A stretch of 27,586 nt of DNA, from positions 1 to 27,586 of the forward strand of contig CAJNOQ010001903.1 in the NCBI GenBank assembly GCA_905250885.1. Reading direction: 5' to 3'. The translations under genes were made by a program, and so were the position numbers. Below the pieces are notes generated by a model. That model saw only the letters and a list, made by a program, of their open reading frames with translations. It was not told the DNA's origin and searched no databases. The first letter of the stretch is position 1; every line of letters starts with the position of its first letter. This document shows, piece by piece, positions 20,599 through 27,586 of the stretch. The stretch is from Didymodactylos carnosus. Lineage: Eukaryota > Rotifera > Eurotatoria > Philodinida > Philodinidae.

Positions 20599-21465
20599 TT
20601 GGGAGGAACCAACGACGACGAAGTTAATACAAGTAAAAATCTGATTCAGGAGATCGATTTAAAATGGTGGTCACAATTAGATCTGGAGGTACACAAGATT
20701 GTTAACAATTTTTTTATATATAATCAAGCTTCGTTATCTGAAATGATCGACGCACCCACGATAACGACGCCGTACTCACCCATTGTACAAACATCGTTAA
20801 CTGTGGCAACAACAGCGAAGTTGTTAATCGAATGAAATTCGATGGAGAATCAAAAGTGTTTATCGTCAGATCGTTAGATGATACAAGTGCTCACGTTGTT
20901 CATATGCGCTGTACAAGTCGTCAATATAACTGTTCCTGTCCCAACATATCGAAGTAGTGTTCACATGTAAGTAGTCTCTCTATTTATCTCTAAATGCATT
21001 TCGTTCAGTAAAGAATTTAAATCGAGAATTATCTCTGGGTTATCTAGTGTACCGTGTCACTTTCCACAATGGTGTGTGTTTTCGATTGTTGCAGTGAAAA
21101 TGTATTTTGGTATCTCGTTGAACGAAAATGAGAAGAAAACTAACGCTTGTCATGATAGAAAACGAAAAAACAGTGAAGACGAGGATGGTCGATGGGAGCC
21201 AAAAACTTCCGGACGACGCGATAAAACAGCATATAAATTATACGAAGCGAAAGCAATCGCTGAAACTCCCACTATCACAATCTATTCTACAACAAGAAAG
21301 GATCAGCCACTAGAAAACACTACAAATATTCTATCACCGCAATTTACATCATCAGCAACATCCTTAAGCTCGCCACAACTTCTAGTGTACTCTTCACCTC
21401 AGCGCATCGCATTGTTACCAGCACCATGTGTTCCACCAATCAAACGTTTCGTCTTTCAGTACTAG
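20599..21465 (+). pseudogene. SWIM-type zinc finger protein, inactivated
   Basis: After an unrecognised first part (20599-20835), the next frame gives EVVNRMKFDGESKVFIVRSL, then HVVHMRC and a finger CSCPNISK-stop-CSH (20931-20966). This is the C-x-C-x(n)-C-x-H signature of SWIM fingers, which bind DNA or protein and are common in transposon-derived proteins. A GTAAGT donor follows the His codon at 20967. The continuation IVAVKMYFGISLNENEKK begins at 21085 and runs to 21465 (TAG) with a lysine/arginine-rich stretch and a serine/threonine/proline-rich tail. Lesions are a frame change near 20820, TAG at 20955-20957 in the finger, and a TTTTCG where the AG splice acceptor is expected. There is no ATG at the 5' edge, so upstream exons are missing. 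Confidence 0.6.
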
Positions 21466-21545
21466 AAAATATCTCCAATCCCAGTGCTCCGCTACAGTAC
21501 GTTGAACTCCAACCAAAAAAGTATTGTTTTTATTTCTTGTATAAC

Positions 21546-21819
21546 TGAGTACGCATCAGTTACAGTTTTTTGACGGTAAACTGTAAGTGTTAGAACTGTA
21601 TAACTGTAACTATCATAATTGTTAGCAAAATAGTACAAAATGCAACAGAAGTAATTACCTTCAAGAAGTAACTAACAGCTACAAATGATAGAAAAACTAT
21701 ATATATGTCTTTTGTTTTGAAACCTATGCTAATCGTACAACATTAACTCATTCTGAACTATTTTTTTAACAATTATGATAGTTACAATTTTACAATTAAC
21801 TGTAATTGGTGCATCCCTA
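21546..21819. mobile_element. hAT-type MITE, 274 bases
   Basis: The right end reads TAGGGATGCACCAATTACAG inwards, close to common hAT termini. The left end (21546 onward) matches it at about 16 of 22 positions. An 18-base exact inverted repeat (TAACTATCATAATTGTTA and its complement) lies inside. The flanks TGTATAAC (21538-21545) and TTTATAAC (21820-21827) form an 8-base target duplication with one mismatch, as hAT transposition makes. There is no coding capacity. Confidence 0.65.
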
Positions 21820-21827
21820 TTTATAAC

Positions 21828-23378
21828 AGTGTGGTTTCTTGTTTATGTAATACTTTCTGTAGACTGAATTACATTTTCTGTATGTGTACACAGTTGCTTT
21901 TGTTTTTATATGGCTTTGCATCGCAGTTGTGAATAATAAACTGCGCGAATAATGACTTCTGAGGATATCTGGACGTCCATAGCGTGAATTCCTCATTCAT
22001 TTTATTCATCAGGCCCTTAATCTCTCAAGAGTCGTTGATGACAAAATCACCAATTTGTTTTGTCAATTCCCGTGTTATATATAAGTTACATAATGTAGTG
22101 CAATACAACACATAAATGTTTGTAAAAATTCTTTCAGATCTCATAAGATTCTTGTCGAGAGACAATCGAGTCTTTATATGTGCCTGTATTGACATCAGAG
22201 CGTCCAGCTCCCATATATATGAAAAGAAAAGACAAAAAATGGATTATATGGTTACACTCGTTTTTTTCAACTTGTTTCAACTTGTAACAAGAGAAGTTTT
22301 CACTCATGCCATCATGCCACAACCATTTATAAGCGATAATATTGAGAAAAGTACAACTGGCAGCTTAGTTTTAACTAAGAAATGCTTTTAAATTCATACA
22401 CAGTTTCGCTTGCGCTCATAAAAACCTATACGCGCGTGACGGAATTATATTTTAAATTTTGAGCACTATTTCTGTGTCTCTACTGAACAAAAGGTGACGA
22501 CATTTTTATCAAAGATGGGCGGTAGAATGCTTGGTCTGTGATAAAAATCTACAATGAATCGGTTAGGTAGAACGGTTTTTATGAGCAAAACAGATGTCGT
22601 GTCAGAGTTACATTTTTAGCCTTTTTTCTAATATTCTACAGAAGGACGGGGCGATTATTTGATGGAATCGGTCCCTGCTTGAATTCCATCGACACATACA
22701 CGGTTAGATGTAGAATGAACAGGAGAACATTTCTAGCCACTCGGCAGACCTTAGAGTTGCTCTCAGAAAAAACTAGGTCGAATTTACTGTAACCAAAGTT
22801 CTACTCTTCTTTGTTCCACGATGCCGATCCTGTGGTCCACACTTGTCCACTAGCCACACGATACATATACCATTCGATAGAGAATTTTCCGCGCTACAAT
22901 TTCATATATACAAAGTAGTGAAAAAGTGTTCTAGGTCTGCTAGTAAAGTAGAGATATTTTGAAAGAGAAAACATTTGAATGTGTTTCCTATATCGTCAAA
23001 AGAGAGATATGCCAAATCATTATGGGTGTATGGAGAAACACGGTCAACATATTGTGATGGCGAATAAAGAATCTGATACGAAAAATGAGCCAGACAATAA
23101 TATATAGAAGTCGAGGCACACGCATAGAAAGAAAAGAGTTTGTTTAGGTAGAAACTAAATCAACACTAGTCGACGTTCTTGTGGGTATTCTTGAAAGATT
23201 CTTGTTTCTTGGCATTTCAGGCAAGAAACTTGTAAAATATTTTACATGTATTTTTATCACAAGAATCTTGCAGGAAATCGCTTTCTTGTGAGTTCATAGC
23301 AGAATCGCGGGATGGCTTCTTGACTTATTATTTTGTGATTGTCAGTTTTATTTACAAAATTCGTTACCATATCGTCAT
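21828..23378. other. Non-coding stretch between MITE and Ulp1-like pseudogene
   Basis: No recognisable gene. The overlapping frames at 22116-22391 (+) and 22322-22134 (-) shadow each other and resemble no family that I know. No array or long inverted repeat was noticed. Confidence 0.4.
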
Positions 23379-24275
23379 ATGATAGTCTTGCTTAATAAAA
23401 TTAAAGATGATACGTATGATGAAACATATGCAACACAATAAATTATTTCACGTCACAAGCGATGGTTAAAAAATCCAGTTAATTATTATTTAAATGAAAT
23501 GGATGATATACAAAGTTATGATTCGCAATTTTTAGTTACTCAAGTTACAGCTCAAAAAAATCCATCAGTAAATAAGCTTCGAGGCAGATTACCACGTGGC
23601 AAGGCTTCATTAGTGGCTTATAAGGAAAAAGTTAAAAAGAACAATCAAGATAAAGTAAATAAAAAAAGAACTTATAAACAAACTTCACCAGATTTAAAAA
23701 GATATAATTTTAAACGGAATAAAAAATTAGATTCGATTCGCGATGTTTGTGATAATACAACGTGGTTAACTGGTTTTTATATATATTTATTTTTTGAATT
23801 ATTACATAAACAATCTCGAAATATTAATGGAATGTGTGATCCTGTACAAATTAAATTATACACTGGTTCATTGTAGAATTCGATTTTTATTTTTAATGCA
23901 AATAGTAATCACTGGCTAACAATTTCAAATTTAGATTGTAATAATATTTGGAAAGTTTATAATTCGTGAAGTTATTCAAAATAATCATTAATTAAATTTT
24001 TTAAAAATATCTTACCTAATGAAGAAAAAGTTTTGATTTCATTTGAAAATGTTCAACACCAAATCGGTGGTAATGATTGTGGATTATTTGCGTTGGCTTT
24101 TGCTACTTCTCTGTGTTATAAAGATGCTCCATCTTTACTGTTTTATGATCAAATATCTTTACGTAGTCATTATGTTAAATGTATTGAAAATAATGAAATC
24201 CAACCATTTCCTTCAAAGCCAAAGAGAGGAAGCACCAGAAAGACTTCTAAATTAGTTGATCTTTATTTAGATTAA
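23379..24275 (+). pseudogene. Ulp1-like (C48) cysteine protease, four in-frame stops
   Basis: One frame runs from ATG at 23379 to TAA at 24273-24275. It contains four internal stops (TAA 23439, TAG 23874, TGA 23967, TAA 23982) but no frameshift that I can detect. Ulp1-type proteases remove SUMO or related modifiers, and homologues are carried by several DNA transposon groups. The catalytic layout is clear: His in SNHWLTISNL (23910), then IWKVYNS where the family has an Asp and this copy has Asn (23961), then Gln and Cys in QIGGNDCGLFALAFATSLC (Gln 24060, Cys 24078). The N-terminal half is lysine/asparagine-rich (RGRLPRGKASLVAYKEKVKK), and the C-terminus ends in a basic stretch KPKRGSTRKTSK. 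The stops and the Asp-to-Asn change mark it as dead. An AATAAA follows 64 bases after the stop. Confidence 0.75.
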
Positions 24276-24338
24276 TTTTTTTGTACTTGTGTAGTTATAA
24301 TACTTGATTTATACTTTATTTGAATTTAATCAAGAATT

Positions 24339-24344
24339 AATAAA
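24339..24344 (+). terminator. Polyadenylation signal AATAAA after the Ulp1-like frame
   Basis: AATAAA lies 64 bases beyond the terminal TAA of the Ulp1-like pseudogene in the same orientation, consistent with its ancestral 3' end. Confidence 0.45.
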
Positions 24345-24708
24345 GTAAAAGTACTAAAACTTAAAGAATTTTATTTATAATAATAATTCAGGGTATATAA
24401 GATAATAACTGAATATTTATTAATTAATTCATTATATGTATCTGAGTGCACATAGCCAGTTGGCTATGTGTACATGAGTATAGCCACTTCCTATTTTTAA
24501 ACCCCTTATGCAATCTAATTTTCTAGTTCATCTTATTTGAAATGTATGACCAAACTAAAGAGTCCGAATTTCAACAATCGCCACTTACTATCACACAATT
24601 CTCTATAAGCCCGTGACTTGTCCAGCACTGTTTTCAACATAGATTTCATCTTCGCCGGTTATTTGTTCCTATAGGAAAGAGTTTTCTAGATATGAGCGGA
24701 TAAGGTTA

Positions 24709-25320
24709 AGGACCGTCATATATCTTTTGACGGCAAAATAGTCATAGTCTGGGGTACAACAAGAATTATCTGAAATGAATCTATGTGTATCAGAAAATAC
24801 CATTAGTTAGCATTCAACTATTTCAGATTGTTAAACAATGTGAAATAGTGCCAATTGGATTTAATCACAAATCAAATCCCCAAAATTTTATCGCCGACGT
24901 CATACAGCAACATCTGCGATTGTTCGCCCTATTATACGTAGATCGTCTCTTTCCAGTGACAGCTGGATGTAAACGATGTACTGATCTTTTCGTATGGCAT
25001 TCTGCTTGGATAATATCATGAATAACACGAAAAATCGTACCAGCACTGATATTACATCTTGTAGCCATTAATGAAATAGCCGAAGGATTTGCTTTATTGT
25101 ATATGCTATAATACGGCGAACAATCGCAGATGTTATTGTATGACGTTGACGATAAAATCTTGGAGGTTTGATTTTTTACTAAATCCAATTAGTACTATTT
25201 TCAACAATGTTAGCGATACAACTAATGGTACTTTTCGATACACATAGATTCATTTCAGATAATTCTTCTTGTACCACAGACTATGACTATTTTGCGGTCA
25301 AAAGATATATGACGATCCCT
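24709..25320. mobile_element. Fold-back element related to Tc1/mariner
   Basis: The left arm (24709 to about 24943) is matched in inverted orientation by about 25108-25320. The outer ends read AGGACCGTCATATATC and AGGGATCGTCATATATC. A TA precedes the left end, while the right flank is TC, so a TA target duplication is only half preserved. The arms extend into sequence that codes for the start of a transposase on the minus strand. The element may therefore have formed by inverted duplication of a 5' end. The loop holds the rest of a helix-turn-helix remnant. Confidence 0.8.
24865..25188 (-). pseudogene. Tc1/mariner-like transposase N-terminal remnant
   Basis: The frame contains NPSAISLMATRCNISAGTIFRVIHDI followed by KRSVHRLHPAVTGKRR. 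This is the arrangement of a helix-turn-helix and a basic linker at the start of IS630/Tc1/mariner-type transposases. In a neighbouring frame the preceding part reads RQRHTITSAIVRRIIAY, so a frameshift lies near 25110. No catalytic domain is present. The first part of the frame lies in the right arm of the fold-back and is repeated in inverted form in the left arm. Assignment to a specific family is not possible by eye. Confidence 0.45.
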
Positions 25321-25321
25321 T

Positions 25322-26156
25322 CGGTATTATCAGATATTTTATCACGAAGCATTCATTTACTTAAAATATAAATAATATGACAACATCTGCGGTGTTAGTG
25401 CAGTAGACTGATATAATCATCTTGAGATCTTTGTGTAAGTCATTAATGAAGAAAAAGCCCCTGCAAATCGTTTCAAAATAAATGGAATAGCCTATATAAG
25501 TCTGATCTTGACCAAAATTTAAGCAGATGTTGATCATAAGAACGTATGATCAGTATGATGAAACTTTTTGTTGGGCTCCATCACGCATGGTTTGTAAGAT
25601 GTCGCCACAATAATGACCAAAATAGGACTATTGGTAACTGCAAAAAAAGAAACACATGCGACTAGTAACCAATAGAGTCGAGTTTTTGATATTTTACTTT
25701 TCAAATTAATGATCAGCATCAAAATTGGAAGATTGGAAAAAGTCTCATTAACTTGCATAAAGATATTTTTCTAACTACAAATCTAGACTGAATATCAAAA
25801 ATCGGACTCTATTATCGTTCAGCCACATGTGTCAGCTTCCATTTGAGACCTTTCCGAGCTCTCTGCGATTTTCGTTACCTTAAGTAAAAGACCACACTGG
25901 CATCAGAAAGAACAGATTTTCATGATTGAAATTGAAAAAGTTTCTCCTTCTATCTGTTTTTTTTAATATCTATCACTCGTAGAAAACTTAAAATTTTCTT
26001 GGTTCTTTATATGACATATGGTTATCATATGTTATTGGGTATTACTAAAAGGTGAGAACACCCACAAACATCCATGAACACTCCCAAATTAAAATCTGAG
26101 TTAACCAATCAGGAGAGCTCGTCGAGCTGACGAAGAAAGGACATCAAGTGTGAAAT
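25322..26156. other. Non-coding stretch
   Basis: A 74-codon minus-strand frame at 25758-25534 has one hydrophobic segment (LYWLLVACVSFF onward). It has no family resemblance that I recognise, and its A/T-rich composition makes hydrophobic runs likely by chance. Nothing else stands out. Confidence 0.35.
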
Positions 26157-27427
26157 CGCTTTTTTTTCGACATCTAGTGGACAATAGGTAATCGACCATG
26201 CAAACACATTAGACGCGCCTTACATAAGTAGCACTGCTCAATTATTAGTTTAAATAACTTTCTTTAAAATGCGTACTTGATAATGGCCACATACATAGTC
26301 GAAAATTTATGTTTTAATATAAGTTTAAATTCTTGCTACATAAACTCTTAGTTATGCTCAACCTACGAGCTATTGCACATTGTTCGTAAATACGAAGTTT
26401 TTTCGACTGAAGTAAAGTTCGAGAAGTTATGCGTTTGAAAAACGTATATTTCGCTTTTCTCCTGAACGAGAAGAGATGAAATCGTGATTTTTTCAGGATA
26501 GGTAGTACTTGATGTCTACCATAAAATGACATACAAATATTACGTATACCTCTCACTCCATACATTCATTACAGCAAGACCGAAAGGGAGCTTCATGGAG
26601 CACTTTTGTGAGCGATCGATCTCGCTATCCTGAACATAAGTACTTGCAGTAGACGTACAGCAGTAGCCCGTGAAATTCTCTACAAACTCAGCTGGTCAGA
26701 ATATCTAGACAGATGGGGTCAGTCATTAAAGCTACGCAAAAGAAGCGTTTGGGTGCTATATATGTAGCACAGTGTGTCATAATCAGAACTCCCTTGTTTT
26801 TGATTTTTCAGCAAAAGCTGGAACCAATCTGAATACTGTTTTGAATAGCCCGAAGATTTTTCTATGAGATGAGGTGCATACCGTCATTTTATGAGGAAAC
26901 ATGATAGCAGGGTTTGTGGAAAACATGAAGGCTAGAAAATTAACTCTTGGGTTTTTGGTCACAAACTTTTCGAAATCACATAGCATGATACAGCAAAGAA
27001 TTTTGAGAAAAGTAAGATATCTCCCGGCTGTCCGTAATGCTTTTTCACCCAACTACAGTCGATCGACGGATGGCTGAAAAAAATCACGGTTTCATCTCTT
27101 CTCGTTCACGAGAAAAACGAAATATACGTTTTCAACCGCATAACGTCCCGAACTTTGCTCCAGTCGAAAAAGTTTCATCACTCAAAAAACCAATGCTTTG
27201 GTTCTTTTGATATTATTTTCCTGTGCTAGAAAATTTGTTTTTGCTAAATCGCAGACGAAAATGCTGAAATTCTGCTAGTAATTTTCAATTTTCTCCATCA
27301 GAACTCAACTTTTGAGCAACTAAAATATCAGATTCAGAACCAGGATAAAAGACTGACGAGGGAACTGCCCCAAATGTCCGCTCGCTTTTTTGTTGAAATC
27401 TAGTGGAGAATAGGTTATCGACTATGC
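26157..27427. repeat. Nested repeat element: direct repeats outside, inverted repeats inside
   Basis: A 45-base segment at 26157-26201 (TTCGACATCTAGTGGACAAT region) recurs in the same orientation at 27383-27427 with several changes. Between them, 26396-26495 is matched in inverted orientation by about 27074-27175 with substitutions. No recognised coding sequence lies inside: the minus-strand frames at 26565-26314 and 27052-26783 overlap the repeats and have no recognisable domain. The arrangement could be one element flanked by a partial duplication, or two elements of one family in opposite orientations. Confidence 0.6.
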
Positions 27428-27586
27428 TGATTCCGAATATGACAATGGTTTTTGCTGCTAGGCCTTCGAAGATCTGGTTTTCTAGAAAACCAGTTTTTCA
27501 GAAACTCCAAAAAATAACCCGAACGTTTGTTAATGAGACATGATTGTAGCCCGCACATTTCTGATTAAAATGAGACCTCTCCCAAC
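27428..27586. other. Window end, nothing recognised
   Basis: No gene or repeat is recognised in the final 159 bases. A short near-palindromic CTGGTTTTCTAGAAAACCAG occurs at 27474-27493. Confidence 0.4.

Noticed and set aside
24043..24255. 70-codon frame overlapping the Ulp1-like region
   Set aside because: It is the +1 shadow of the protease frame; the catalytic motifs are in the other frame.
23379..24275. A non-standard genetic code reading stops as amino acids in the Ulp1-like frame
   Set aside because: All three stop codons occur inside the frame, and the catalytic Asp is also lost. Other genes here show frameshifts as well as stops, so decay is the simpler explanation.
25534..25758. Minus-strand membrane protein
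   Set aside because: There is only one hydrophobic run, no further exons or homologous motif, and AT-rich DNA produces such runs by chance.
1..27586. Telomeric or subtelomeric location
   Set aside because: The transposon density suggests it, but no telomere repeat array or reverse transcriptase of a telomere-associated element was seen.
1..27586. tRNA genes or a CRISPR array
   Set aside because: No box A/box B pair with a cloverleaf was found, and the repeats present are inverted, tandem or single direct pairs rather than regularly spaced repeats with unique spacers.

Overview
The window is AT-rich eukaryotic DNA with no operons, no bacterial gene density and no tRNA or rRNA gene that I could see. 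Several reading frames join across canonical GT-AG introns of about 50-85 bases. The protein families present (hAT, KDZ and mariner transposases, SWIM-finger, Ulp1-like and PIN-like proteins, and one small secreted protein) and the tiny introns fit a compact invertebrate genome. A bdelloid rotifer is my best guess, from remembered family resemblance rather than a search. No telomeric repeat array is present to support it.

Layout. 1-2577: non-coding apart from a 15-base minisatellite at 1334-1424. 2578-4213 (+): a broken PIN-like nuclease family gene, ended by a 181-base repeat. 4856-5290 (-): the only gene that may be intact, a small secreted protein that lacks an ATG. 6170-6400: degenerate tandem repeats. 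6500-6680: the second copy of the 181-base repeat. 6727-9788 (-): a multi-exon hAT transposase pseudogene whose 5' terminus is near 10310. 10377-10878: a fold-back repeat. 13229-15055 (-): a KDZ-type transposase pseudogene with an internal tandem duplication. 15198-16402 (+): a second, internally rearranged hAT element holding an LTR with its polypurine tract. 16579-17697: a mariner deletion derivative with long terminal inverted repeats and TA target duplications. 17994-19108: a nested palindromic element. 20599-21465 (+): a broken SWIM-finger gene. 21546-21819: a hAT-type MITE with an 8-base target duplication. 23379-24275 (+): a Ulp1-like protease pseudogene. 24709-25320: a fold-back with a Tc1/mariner-like helix-turn-helix remnant. 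26157-27427: another nested repeat element.

Taken together this is a transposon graveyard: at least six families, nested and side by side, nearly all with premature stops, frameshifts or internal deletions. The PIN-like, SWIM, KDZ and Ulp1-like genes are AT-rich, and these families recur in composite eukaryotic DNA transposons. They may be pieces of one or two large elements, but that is inference. The secreted protein gene between transposon remnants is the only likely host-type gene.
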